A stretch of 64,000 bases of DNA, from NCBI RefSeq assembly GCF_003589595.1, contig NW_020653945.1, positions 6,032,961 to 6,096,960 on the forward strand, written 5' to 3'. The position numbers and the translations under genes are program-made. Position 1 is the stretch's first letter, and every line of letters begins with the position of its first letter. Below, one piece after another: positions 33,035 to 43,232 of the stretch. The notes beneath the pieces were generated by a model, which had not been told where the DNA came from, did not search any database, and was given only the letters and a program-made list of their open reading frames with translations. The DNA comes from Hyposmocoma kahamanoa. Lineage: Eukaryota; Arthropoda; Insecta; Lepidoptera; Cosmopterigidae.

Positions 33035-33400
33035 ATCGCACTGTTAATACAATAGTGTATTAACTCAAAAAGTGTATTTTCTCAGAATCTGTGTAAATTT
33101 ATGTATAGGTTATTTCCTACTTACGAAATATACATATTTAAAAATAAAAGAGAAAAAATCATTTCTTGTTTTCGAATAAGGACTTCTTTGTCCAGAATTA
33201 GCTCACATAAAGCGTGTCTCATTTGGAGTTAAATAGTTAAGTAGACATATGTTAGTTGTTTTTTACAATATTCTAACGACGGTTTTATTGACGTGTATAG
33301 AATCAAATTTTACGTTCTACAATGATATAATTTTGATTTTCACATATTTCGAGTTATAACACTATTGTAATAGCAGTGCGATATCGTAGACTCGGTGTAC
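33035..33400 (-). mobile_element. DNA element K, second copy, reverse
   Basis: atcgcactgttaatacaata at left and attgtaatagcagtgcgata at right (inverted). The body aligns with the reverse complement of 8879-9272, for example gtctcatttggagttaaata. Confidence 0.6.
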
Positions 33401-33554
33401 TAAAGCCACATGTGATCATTACTCACGTGAAAGTTATAAAAATAATTCGGACTTCATGAAATGTGTGTGTGACATTTTATAATTTTCCTATATAAGCATT
33501 AAAAATATTGACTAATATCGTTTGTGGAATCTTTAAACCTTTGTCCTAAAAAGT

Positions 33555-33605
33555 GTTATTTTGCAGATGTAACTTTATAACACAAAGGGTGCGAAATGTT
33601 ATTCA
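33555..33605 (-). mobile_element. MITE M1 terminus fragment
   Basis: Reverse of the M1 left end: ttgcagatgtaactttataacacaaaggg. Confidence 0.5.
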
Positions 33606-33758
33606 AAATACGACTGATGCTTTCCCATAGTGGCCGTGGTTAGCAACACTATTATCCGCTAACACAGGCTAAATACTTTTGCGGTGTCTTGATGTTTCCT
33701 GAATGGCCAGGAATTAGTTACTAATTAAGTACTGTAACTATCTCTCTAGTATTTGTTA

Positions 33759-33849
33759 ATGGCTATCCATAAAGTTTATTATTATTTAAAAAGAAAAATC
33801 ATTATTTTCACTGTATTAGGAATAGTCCAGACCATCTGCGCTAATACGA
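33759..33849 (+). CDS. Candidate first exon with signal-peptide-like start
   Basis: ATG at 33759, then 30 open codons plus one base, donor GTAAGT at 33850, phase 1. The peptide starts MAIHKVYYYLKRK and then IIIFTVLGIVQTICANT. This is a basic n-region, a hydrophobic core and a small-residue ending typical of a signal peptide. It could be the first exon of an unidentified secreted-protein gene inside the aquaporin intron. Its phase would also fit the aquaporin, although a signal peptide would be unusual for that family. Phase-matched ATG-donor pairs do arise by chance in AT-rich DNA. Confidence 0.25.
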
Positions 33850-33859
33850 GTAAGTTACA

Positions 33860-34485
33860 ATTTTGACAATTGTGTGCTCACATGCTCGCAATGCGCAGGG
33901 ATTTTCACACAAAAGATTGGCTACATAAGCCTATATTTTACAATGCTTCTAAGGAAACCGTTGTGACATATCAGATGCCCAAACGTCTTTCCCTTCTTTT
34001 AGAACAAATATTATCTTAAAATGAATATTTCGCTTAAAAAGTTTACTTATTTTCAGAAACATTATATTAATTTCCCGAAAATTGACTTTAACAATACACA
34101 TTTTCCTGTACAAAATCTACAAAAGATTTTTTAGTTGATATATTTATTACGCGAATGAATTGTGAATTAACGAACATTTTGTTGATGATGATAATGATAA
34201 ATAATGTAATTGTGCACTTAACAAAATAGCAAACATTATTGGTAGTGTAAATTCGTATACATTCCGGTAACAATTTTACTTGTTATATCAAATTAAATTA
34301 TCCAAATTCGTTGCATGCTAATTTAACATTCTGCAAATTGTATCGCCTTATTTACTTAGTTAAATAAACATACATCGGAAAAATACGTTTAACCGTGACA
34401 ATGACATGTGCCCGCTAAGTAATAAAATTGTCATCCACTTCTACTACTTTATGTAATCATGTTGAACACTGAAAAATAGTTATTT
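33860..34485. other. AT-rich intron, nothing recognised
   Basis: No element was assigned. Confidence 0.4.
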
Positions 34486-34486
34486 C

Positions 34487-34602
34487 TGATATAAGTGCGG
34501 AAAGTTAGTCATTATTCACGAGTCTCGAGGCTTCTTGGCCCGAGCCAGAGGCGAGGGTCAAGACGCGAGACAAGTGAAAATGACAAATCCGCACTTATAT
34601 CA
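34487..34602. mobile_element. Foldback repeat abutting the assembly gap
   Basis: tgatataagtgcgg at left and ccgcacttatatca at right are exact inverted ends. The inside has gagtctcgaggcttcttggc and further inverted gcgag/ctcgc motifs. The right end is the last base before the Ns. Confidence 0.6.
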
Positions 34603-34702
34603 NNNNNNNNNNNNNNNNNNNNNNNNNNNNNNNNNNNNNNNNNNNNNNNNNNNNNNNNNNNNNNNNNNNNNNNNNNNNNNNNNNNNNNNNNNNNNNNNNN
34701 NN
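34603..34702. other. Assembly gap (100 N)
   Basis: Exactly 100 N, the usual placeholder for a gap of unknown size. Reading frames drawn across it are meaningless. Confidence 0.99.
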
Positions 34703-35030
34703 AAAATAAAACAAATCGGAATATATTTCTTAATACAGTTGCTCAAAACGTGGTATTTTTCGTACTAGTGCTTTTTACTTTTTCATTTTTTTTAAATTTA
34801 CTGTTGTTTCAAGTCTTAAACATAGAACTAAAGAGGCTGTATATTTATTTAATATTTATGTGCTTTGTGACGTAAGTCATTCGTCATTAAAATTTATTAA
34901 ATTAATTATTATACTTATTATTAAACATACAAACATCTTATTTGTTTAAATTGCATAGGTGTTTTATAAAACAACGGGTTACATTTAAAAATACCAAAAT
35001 ATTTTCCATATAGATGGCTGATTGAGTATT
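34703..35030. other. AT-rich intron after the gap
   Basis: No element was assigned. Confidence 0.4.
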
Positions 35031-35034
35031 AACA

Positions 35035-35044
35035 ATGACCGGAG
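35035..35044 (+). CDS. Weak candidate aquaporin first exon
   Basis: ATG ACC GGA G before donor GTGAGT at 35045, phase 1, start context aacaATGA. An upstream ATG at 35014 opens a three-codon frame. A CpG-rich tract lies just downstream (cgctgcgcgccgcgcc). Three codons carry no coding signal, so this rests on phase and donor only. Confidence 0.25.
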
Positions 35045-35045
35045 G

Positions 35046-35664
35046 TGAGTATTACGCAAAACCGCTGCGCGCCGCGCCACTAAAGTAGTAATTTTAATGT
35101 GGCTGAATACTGGCAACAGTTGTCATTGTACTCTGAATTTTTATCAGACAAAGAAATAAAACGAGTTTTTTAAAATACTGTTTTATTTTACTCTGCACTT
35201 CACAGTTTATTACACTAAGACTATAAATATGAGAGAAAGTTGCGTTCATTAAAAGATGCGAAAAGCCTAGAGCTTTCCTTGGAACGAATATTTATGGAAA
35301 CATACATCACTCTGAAAGTTACGTTTGAAACGTAAAGTACCAACGGCGGAAATGTTATAGGTAGCTAGTAACTTTTGTTTTTCAATTTATTGGAGTAGAT
35401 TTATCTACTTTTCTTTGCGAGCACCATTGACTTACAAATAAAAATGGCGAGCACAATAACTGTACATTGTTGGTGTCTTGCATTATTAGTAACTTGATTT
35501 GTAAAATAGTACTACTGTTTCATATCACTATTGGAGTGAAGATTTTAATGCAGTTTCTCTTAATGCTGAGAATATAGTTCGCTGCAATCTTGAAAAGTTT
35601 AAGGTCACATTATATTTTTTGTCTAAAGTCTGTCATTGAAGTCGTACCTATTTTAATAGTTAAC
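35046..35664. other. Intron, nothing recognised
   Basis: No repeat or exon was supported. accattgacttacaaataaa near 35430 matches one end of the MITE at 54527 without a partner. Confidence 0.4.
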
Positions 35665-35665
35665 C

Positions 35666-35945
35666 TTTGGTGTAATAAAGCGACATCTACAAAATGACAA
35701 CTTTTCAGGAGAGAGGTTCAAAGATTCTTCGAACGAAATTAGTCCATATTCACATATTAATTTTTCACTCCAACTGTGCCCGTCACCCTGAGATATAAGT
35801 TGAAAAGTCCCATGTGCCTATAATTTCACAGCATTCCTTCCCTTCAAAACCATAACGCAGTAATGCTCACATTACTGCTTGACGGCAGAAATAGGTAAAG
35901 TGGACGTATTCTCTGGACGAACCCTTTCACAAGGACCTCTACTGC
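35666..35945 (+). mobile_element. MITE M1 left end followed by Repeat A (3' two-thirds)
   Basis: ttggtgtaataaagcgacat to aacttttcaggagagagg is M1. From about 35772 (ctgtgcccgtcaccctgaga) to 35940 (ctctactgcta) is a forward Repeat A lacking its first third. Confidence 0.7.
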
Positions 35946-36029
35946 TATTTTCGGTACAGCACTTCACGTTTTGAGTTGATCTCGTTCCGTAAATGAGTTA
36001 AATTCATATAATAATAATCTCAGTACAAG

Positions 36030-36258
36030 TACAAAAAACAACCGACCTCAAAAGTCATTCATCCCCTGGTTTGCCACCCTTAGAGGTGGAATATGTTCTT
36101 CAAATTTAAATGGTATTACTGAGGTACCCTCTTTCCAACAAAAAAAATAATTATCGACATCGGTTCACCAATTGCCGGGAGTTATCGCCTAACATACATA
36201 CAAAAAAAAACAACATACAGTCTAATAGAGAACCGCCTCCTTTTTTGAAGTTGTTTTA
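36030..36258 (-). mobile_element. Repeat G copy, reverse
   Basis: aaccgacctcaaaagtcatt, cccctggtttgccaccctta, ggtaccctctttccaac and gaaccgcctccttttttgaa, near complete. Confidence 0.85.
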
Positions 36259-36259
36259 A

Positions 36260-37398
36260 AGATAAGCATACGATAATTAGTAGAGAATATTCGCTACTGA
36301 CAGCTGAATATAATAATACCCTATGTCTTATTCTGCTATTTTCGCTTCCTACATATTCAATTCCTATAATATAATATTGCTTCACCGGTAGCCAACGTTC
36401 TCCAAAGAAACGTTACTAGAAAATAAAACGAAATGGACACATTATGTAACACCATTATACATAAAAAAACTCAAAGTTTAGTTAGACGTAACATTACGAT
36501 AAAAGATAAAGAGTGATTTTATAATAATAACACTAATACGCTACGACAGAAAGTTTACTTTTTTTAAAGACTCTGTCAAAATAAAGTCAACTAATTGTAT
36601 AGTATTTAGAATATTTATTTATCGTCTTAAGAAGACTTTTATTTGCTAATTTTAATCAAAATGACAAAAAACAATAAATAAAATGATAATAAATTCATTA
36701 TATTACAACTGTGACTGAGATTTGGGCGTTAAGCATATCACATGACAATACAGCTCGTTCATCACCGTACCTTGACCCAGTCGGGTGACAGCAAGTGACA
36801 TTATCATCGGTGAAAGTCAACCTGCCCAAGCGCAAGTCGAACGTGAAATTCTATATTTCCAATTATTTTTTGCTCGATTCAAATGTAGACGATATTTTTT
36901 GCGTATGAGAAATTTCATTCCGTAACCTACTTCGTATTGGATAGTTGCAAGTAGGTGCTGGTGACAATAATTTAACACTATAATTTAATAACAACAGTGA
37001 ACTATTTTTTTGCTCAAATAGTACCTAATATGTATTATGAGACATGTGCATTATGTACTGAGACAAATGTAATTATGAGCAATTAGGTACATACATGGAC
37101 CTGACTAGAAGAAGGCTAAAAACAGGTTGAATTACTATAAAAAATGTTCATTTTATTATGAACCTTTGGACAGAACATTAAAATTATCTGGATTTATTGT
37201 TATTATTTTGATGTATTTAATTTTTTTATTTTATATTATTTATTTTTCTTTTTTGATTGATTTTTTCCAATAGGATTTTTTTAGAGAAAGGCATGATATG
37301 AACTTCGCAATTACTAGCAGCACATTATTGAATCTATACCAAAGCGCAGCCATCTTTCCTTTTTTCTTTTAGTATAGTTCTGCAAAATTTTACAACTA
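36260..37398. other. AT-rich intron, nothing recognised
   Basis: Short ORFs only; no repeat was assigned. Confidence 0.4.
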
Positions 37399-37399
37399 G

Positions 37400-37585
37400 G
37401 CGGTGCTGATGAAATTATAGGCAAATGGTACTTGTCAACTCATTTCCCAGGGTGACGAACGCTGTGGCAGCGCCCCTCAGATCTTTGAGATTTAAAGTTC
37501 TGAAAAGCACTGGATCAGCTATGGACAGGCGTCGCTTACCACGCACGACTTGCTTGTCCCGTTACTTAGTATGATAAAAAAAACT
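37400..37585 (-). mobile_element. Repeat A, reverse, truncated
   Basis: ggcggtgctgatgaaattat to gcttgtcccgttacttagta; the outer third is missing. Confidence 0.8.
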
Positions 37586-38137
37586 AAATATTTTGCCCAC
37601 AGACTTAACATTGACAATGATTAATCTCAGGCTACCGTCGATATTTAAAATTTGGGCTTCGTATTGTTTTTGCGGGTTCAAATTTCATGCAAATCGGTTG
37701 AAGAAAGAACCGAGTATATCAGTTATTGCACAATTTGAGTGGGAAAATTTCCGTATTGTACTAACGACATATTAAAAAGTAACTAAAACCATCATAAAGG
37801 TTTCCATATCTGTATGTTTTGAAATCTCGAGTACTCACTAACCTCTATTGCAGATAATCTGCGGGATAGAGAGTGAAAACGCAATTTCTCTTTGATTAGT
37901 GAAGTAAGAGGTGCAATCCGAGTTACATTGCGAGTGTCGTGCAAGAGTTGGAACCTGCAATTTATCACATTACGCCTTGTTAGAGCTTCATTGCCATGGT
38001 CGTCGACAGTTACATCATTACACATCATTACTATTACAAATAAATAAAACAAAAAATCTGGAGTATTAATATCCGCAATAAAAATTTGTAAAATATTTTT
38101 TTTTCATCTTTTAGCACTTTCAAAACGAAACTTTAAA
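37586..38137. other. Intron, nothing recognised
   Basis: An 86-codon minus ORF (37792-38052) has no recognised domain. Confidence 0.35.
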
Positions 38138-38782
38138 TTGAACTGACTATCGAGTTCTTAGGTTTTCGCGATTGTTACACATAGGAAATGAAACTATTTT
38201 TCCGGATTTAAATCGCCGTCGCGTAAACAAGTCTGCAGTCTGCGAGGATGTCATGGATAAACCTACACATTCAATGAAGTTTGACAAACCCCAGGTCCTT
38301 GTAAAAGAAGTCCGTTATCTGCCCAGGATGCTGCGAGAGGCCATTGAAATTAAAAAACATCCTAATTTCAACAGGGAAGATGGTTTCTCCGTACCACCAA
38401 TTTGGGATCCAGTATTTCCTCGAATGAAAAATCCCAAACAGAAATAAGACTGCAGTACTAATTAATATATTTTAGTTTATTCTAATTTCTATTAATAATT
38501 AATAATAAATTAAACTTAATAAAAATTCATTCAATAAAATAATTTGTAAAACTTAATGTAGCGTAAATTGGAATGTTTTCTTTGTAAAATTAAAAATAAG
38601 GTATTTAATTAATAACTATTGTAACTATAGTGAAAAAATAGGGTGGGTTGCATTAATATTAGACATAACTGGTTGAAGACTGTACCACCTCAGTCAACCG
38701 TGACCATGGGACCTGTAAAGGGCACGAAACGTCGGTTTGTTTGAAAAAACAAATATACGCGATTTAAATCTTGAACTGACTA
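38138..38782 (+). mobile_element. Penelope-like element with 12-bp target duplication
   Basis: TTGAACTGACTA at 38138-38149 is repeated exactly at 38771-38782, bounding an element of 621 bp. It starts with the inverted tail (tcgagttcttaggttttcgc to ggatttaaatcgc). It then has the C-terminal coding end of the PLE protein (38218-38447), an A/T-rich 3' UTR, and the terminal block (gaccatgggacctgtaaagg, acaaatatacgcgattt). It is 5'-truncated and cannot be autonomous. Confidence 0.9.
38218..38447 (+). pseudogene. PLE protein C-terminus (GIY-YIG endonuclease end)
   Basis: The frame reads RRRVNKSAVCEDVMDKPTHS, then KEVRYLPRMLREAIEIKKHP and NFNREDGF, ending at a stop at 38445-38447. This is the conserved end of the GIY-YIG endonuclease of Penelope-like retroelements, where the pattern is NKSAVAEH, then REA.EI.KH, then NREDG. 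The GIY and YIG strands and the whole reverse transcriptase are missing. It has no start codon of its own: the frame runs into the inverted tail. In the copy at 43246 the residue after VCE is H, as expected, where this copy has D. Confidence 0.85.
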
Positions 38783-39124
38783 CCTTTTAAAAAATAAAAT
38801 GAGAATTTAAAATTTTGCACTTCTCTTTTTTAAATAGGTGAAATGTTCAATTTTACCTAGGCCTGAGATATAATTACATAAGGTGTTGCTTGACACTTGT
38901 CAAGCATAGACATAGCAACCCTACCTGAGCACCGCGCAAGCCGTGGCCAATAAAATTAAAAAAAAGGGAGACAAAATCGATCAAGAGACCGCAGCTGCAC
39001 GCGTCGCTATTTCTACATTTAAAATACATAGTTCAATTTATTTCCCTTTTCTCGAGTATAAGTTAATTTACAATCCACTGGCAATTTATGCCAATTACCA
39101 CTGGGCCTAAATAACAATTTATTT
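38783..39124. other. Intron, nothing recognised
   Basis: No element was assigned. Confidence 0.35.
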
Positions 39125-39440
39125 TTAACCGATTACAAAAAAGAAGGAGGTTCTCAAATCAACTCTACTCAATGCTCACGTCAGGACTTGAGTATGATTT
39201 AAAGCACTGAAAATCATACTCAAGTCCTTGCTATTAGGGTCGTATTTCCGGCTTGAAATCATACTCAGATCCTGACTTGAGCATTGAGTAGAGTTCTGGA
39301 ATACGACCCTTAGAGTCTATGTTACGCAATTACTCCGACATGTATGAATCGATTACGATGATTGTTTATTTGTTGGAAAGGATAGTAGGCTCAGTAGCGG
39401 CCCCATTCAAATTTGAAGAAAATATTTACTTTTTTTTACA
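39125..39440 (+). mobile_element. Repeat G interrupted by a foldback element
   Basis: G begins accgattacaaaaaagaagg and aggttctcaaatcaactct, and resumes at about 39318 (tctatgttacgcaattactc) to gcggccccattcaaatttga. The insert at 39157-39297 has inverted ends aactctactcaatgctca / tgagcattgagtagagtt and an inner palindrome around cttgagtatgattt / aaaatcatactcaag. Confidence 0.75.
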
Positions 39441-39998
39441 AAAAATCTAATATTAAAGATACTATTTAAAGTCTATGACAATTTTGCATTCAATATTTTA
39501 TAGTAAATATACTTCTATAGTATTTTCCTTCGATTTTTTTTTATTGTATTAAAATAATGCAGTGCCAATGTTTACGACTAATTCAATTATCTCGGGTTTA
39601 GGTTTGGAAGCTGAATCAAAATTCTGTTAAAAACTTTATAAAGTAGAACTAAATAATACTTCTTGTTTCCCAAGGAAGGAAACCGAAGAACATAACGTAA
39701 TTGTTACCTAGACACTGTAATCGTGTATGGCTTTTGTGCGGAATAACGCATCTGTGACGACTGTCGAGTCAGGGAAGTCACTATTGTCTTTAGATATGTC
39801 TTCGGATAGGGTTATTTTCAACTGATATTGATACTTATTACGGAATTAATAGTTGCCTACGGATTAGGCAATTGTACCACAGATAATAATAATAATAATA
39901 ACAAAAATTTCGGGTACTCAGATAACATGGACATTAGACCCATTTAGTGTTAGTAACAACTTAAATACTACTTCTCATTTTTACCACTCAGATTTGAG
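39441..39998. other. AT-rich intron, nothing recognised
   Basis: Only a short (ATA)n tract near 39885. Confidence 0.4.
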
Positions 39999-40001
39999 CC
40001 A

Positions 40002-40745
40002 CTCAGTGCTTTGAATTGCAAAGATCTTAAGGGCACTGCCACTACCCTCGTCACCCTGAGACATAAGTTGCCTGTAATTTCACCAGCACCTAACGCACAT
40101 TACTGCTTGGCAGAAATAGGTAAGGTGACAGTACTTTTCTGTAGTGTTAGCACGATAGGGCGCGACTAACTCGAGAGCGACATAAAGCGCGAGATACTGC
40201 TATTCTCGCATCGAGATCTTCCGTTTTTTGTCGCTCTCGCGAAAGTCGCACCTTATCGTGCTAGTCCTACTGCAGTATCTCGTGGTATATGTCGCTCTCG
40301 CGCAAGTCGCGCCTTATCGTGCTAGCCCTACTGCAGTATCTCGCGCTTTATGTAGCTGTCACGCACGTCGCGCCCTATCGTGCTAGCCCTACTGCAGTAT
40401 CTCACACTGTATGTCGTTCTCGCGCAAGTCGCGCCTTATCATGATAGCCTTACTATTGTATCTCGCGCTTTATGTCGCTCTAGCGCAAGTTGCGCCTTAT
40501 CGTGCTAGCCCTACTGCAGTACCTCGCGCTTTATGTCGCTCTCGCGCAAGTCACGTCTTATCGTGTTAGCTCTACTGCAGTATCTCACGCTTTATGTAGC
40601 TCTCGCGCAAGTCGCGCCTTATCGAGCTAGTCCTACTACAGTATCTCGCGCTTTATGTCGCTCTCGCGCAAGTCGCGCCTTATCGTGCTTCGTATCGTAC
40701 TGGACGAACGCTTCCACAAGGAGATCTACACCTACTAAAATACTG
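40002..40745 (+). mobile_element. Repeat A, forward, carrying a MITE/minisatellite insert
   Basis: 40002-40140 (cactcagtgctttgaattgc to aaggtgacagtactttt) and 40690-40740 (actggacgaacgcttccaca to ctacacctacta) are consecutive parts of one Repeat A. They are separated by about 550 bp of the 61-bp repeat and its inverted arm. Confidence 0.8.
40145..40690 (+). repeat. 61-bp minisatellite, seven full units, with inverted leader
   Basis: The motif cgtgctag (or a variant) starts at 40257, 40318, 40379, 40440, 40501, 40562, 40623 and 40684: exact 61-base spacing. The unit contains ctactgcagtatctcgcgct and ttatgtcgctctcgcgcaag. The leader 40145-40195 (tagcacgatagggcgcgact to aagcgcgagatact) is the reverse complement of the unit. 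The array therefore looks like one arm of an inverted-repeat element that expanded in tandem. Apparent ORFs here are artefacts. Confidence 0.9.
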
Positions 40746-40963
40746 GATTCATATACCTAGGTAAATATTTTTTTTCATTTTATATAGACAAAGAATTATC
40801 AGGTACTTTTTATTAACGTTTTAAATAACTACCACTACTAGTTTGAAGTGTTATTACAATTAAATGAATGTATGTAGTTGTTATACATTTATAGATAAAG
40901 GATTTAAGCACGTATTTCATAAAAATAATTTTCGGCAAATGCGTCACAAGTGTTATCGAAGCC

Positions 40964-41185
40964 TTAAAAGCAGATTGTACTATCTTTAGTACAATTAGCT
41001 GCTGTTTCACAGGTATATAGTGATGGATCGCCTAAACCCTCGCCGTTATCGGTGTCAAGTTCATATTCCAGATTAACTGATTTGTTTGAAAACGTCGTAA
41101 TATATTTTGATTCATCGTGAGATACGTTTATAATAATGGTTGTTGCTCGATCTCTATTGTATGTTATCAAAACTATTTTACATCG
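40964..41185 (-). CDS. Unrecognised minus-strand open stretch
   Basis: Reads VLITYNRDRATTIIINVSHD, then ESKYITTFSNKSVNLEYELD and YTCETAANCTKDSTICF before a stop. After the stop the frame continues GFDNTCDAFAENYFYEI for another 20 codons. Non-repetitive, rich in Thr/Asn, with four cysteines if read through the stop. A possible 3' splice site (aatag) precedes it, in phase with the donor of the minus exon at 52799. No family recognised; low confidence that it is expressed. Confidence 0.2.
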   Translation of the reverse strand, partial: RCKIVLITYNRDRATTIIINVSHDESKYITTFSNKSVNLEYELDTDNGEGLGDPSLYTCETAANCTKDSTICF

Positions 41186-41800
41186 TGAGAATTCTCATTT
41201 TAACTGTAACTCCATAGTGGTGGTATGATTTCTTATGGTTTTTTTTATTTAACTTTGGCGACAAGACTATCAGCTTAAAAGTAAATAAAAAATGAACAAC
41301 TATAACATTAATGATATATAAATTAATCGAGTGAACCGAAATACAACAAAAATAATAAAAAGTAAGAAAACAGTGGTAGCGTTTTTGTGACATCGTTACA
41401 CAACTTACATTTATTATTTACATTTACTACACGTTTTAAAAAGCACGATGGAGCTGCGCTAGTTTAAAAAAAGAGACGAGAGGAAGTAGTGTCATAGATA
41501 CATGATTTGGGATGGTTAAATACGATAAAATAAATTACATTATGGTCTACTTTATTAAAGAGTACTTGATTAACATCATCGTAGATTAAATTTGCTAAGT
41601 GGTAGGTAAAATTGTTTATACAGCACTTGCTATGAAATAGGGTCCCAAATCATTGTTTGGGGTTTAATTTTCTTGCACATTTGCACTTGCACTTACATTA
41701 CATTCAATTGTCTATGTTATGTTTTCTCTAAATAAAGAAATTACTTCGAACTGTTTCCAATGGGTTGATCACGAAACCATGCAGTAGTAGCATATTTTTT
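41186..41800. other. Intron, nothing recognised
   Basis: No element was assigned. Confidence 0.35.
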
Positions 41801-41802
41801 GT

Positions 41803-42005
41803 AGCAGTAGAGCTCCTTGTGAAAGAGTTCGTCCAGGGAAGTACTGCCACCTTGTTGTACATGTCTCAGGGTGACGGGCGCAGTGGCAGTGCGCACAAGA
41901 TCTTTGCGATTCAAAGCTCTGAATGGCAATGCAGGTGTTATAAATAGACGTGTCGCTTATCACCAGGCGCACAACTTGTTCGTGCCGGCACTAGGTATTT
42001 AAAAA
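41803..42005 (-). mobile_element. Repeat A, reverse, internally deleted
   Basis: gtagcagtagagctccttgt to cttgttcgtgccggcactag. The block between accttg and tgtctcagggtgacgggcg is missing. Confidence 0.8.
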
Positions 42006-42498
42006 AAAACCATACCCTGTATTATGACTACCAGGTCAATGATCACTTCTTCTTTAGAAAAAAAGCCAAAACTGGTCCAAAACCGCAGCCAAGATCTGTA
42101 ATATCAATAATATCTTCGCCCGATCTGAACAAATACATAACGTTACATACATCTTGTTTTCCGTTTTACAGTAGTGGAACTATCTTTTAAAAATATGGCG
42201 AGTAAACATTGACTGTTTTCTTAACAGCGAGGCTGAGAAAACACTGGCTTATCTCGCTAACACCGTTATGGAACCTCGCCACTGGTATTTTACTACTTAC
42301 TGATAACAAACTCGATAGTAATTTTTCTCTTATAGTACTAAAACTATAAAGTCTACGTATATACTAGCACTTGTTTAAGTAACTTCGAGTACTAATCCTT
42401 AAAGAATGACCGTAAAAAAGAACGTAAGATTTGTGTAACGTATAATAACGGTTAGCCAATGAAATAATTTACTCTAAAGTTGTTCATGGGTTCAGTAT
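42006..42498. other. Intron, nothing recognised
   Basis: No element was assigned. Confidence 0.35.
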
Positions 42499-42509
42499 TT
42501 TTTTTTTAA

Positions 42510-42812
42510 TGATACCAAGTTACGGGATGAATAAGTCGTGCGCCTGGTGGTAAGCGACACGACTGTCCGTAGCAGTTGAGTACCACTCAGAACTTTAAAT
42601 CGCAAAAATCGGAGGGGAATTACCAGTGCGCCCGTCACCTGTAAGACATAAGTTCACAAGTTCCTTGTGCTTGTAGTTTCACCAGCACCCTTACCCTTCA
42701 AAATAGGAACTCAGTAATGCCCACAACCCCGCTCATATTACAGCACGCATAGGTAAGGTGGCGTTACTTCCCTGGACAAACTCTTTTCCCAGAAGCTCTA
42801 CGGCTACTAGAC
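42510..42812 (+). mobile_element. Repeat A, forward, near full length
   Basis: gataccaagttacgggatga to gaagctctacggctactag, all blocks in order. Confidence 0.85.
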
Positions 42813-42919
42813 TTTGTTCCACATACGTAAATTATATATTTATTTGAGGGATGTTAACACATTCGAAATGAAAATATTTCTTAGTATCTAAAATCACGCA
42901 TATATATTTTTTAAAACAA

Positions 42920-43020
42920 GGCAGCTGTGACCATGGGTCTCGTATTTATTCCGACATGTTGGTTTGTTTAAAAAACAAGTATATGCGATATGGAAATCGA
43001 TAAAATAGTTTTATTTCGGA
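42920..43020 (+). mobile_element. PLE tail fragment
   Basis: cagctgtgaccatgggtctc, tgttggtttgtttaaaaaac and atcgataaaatagttttatt. Confidence 0.6.
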
Positions 43021-43232
43021 TGTTGGCACAGTTTAAAAACGACGATACTTATTACGTATATCAAAATTGAAAGAAAATCCTTTGTAATTCTTGAGTAAAC
43101 GTGTTACACTACTGACAAGATCAAATATACTATTCATTAGTAAGGCAAATATCTACGAGAAGAAAGAATAAATAACCTACAGAACGTACTCTTCGTCATA
43201 ACTTATTTATTCTCATTTATACAATAACTATG

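Noticed and set aside
34495..34875. 126-codon ORF
   Set aside because: It is drawn across 100 N and a foldback repeat.
40257..40683. Evenly spaced repeats that could be taken for a CRISPR array
   Set aside because: The 61-bp units are contiguous, with no unique spacers, and the context is eukaryotic; it is a minisatellite.
40533..40760. 75-codon ORF
   Set aside because: Lies inside the minisatellite, whose period (61) is not a multiple of three.
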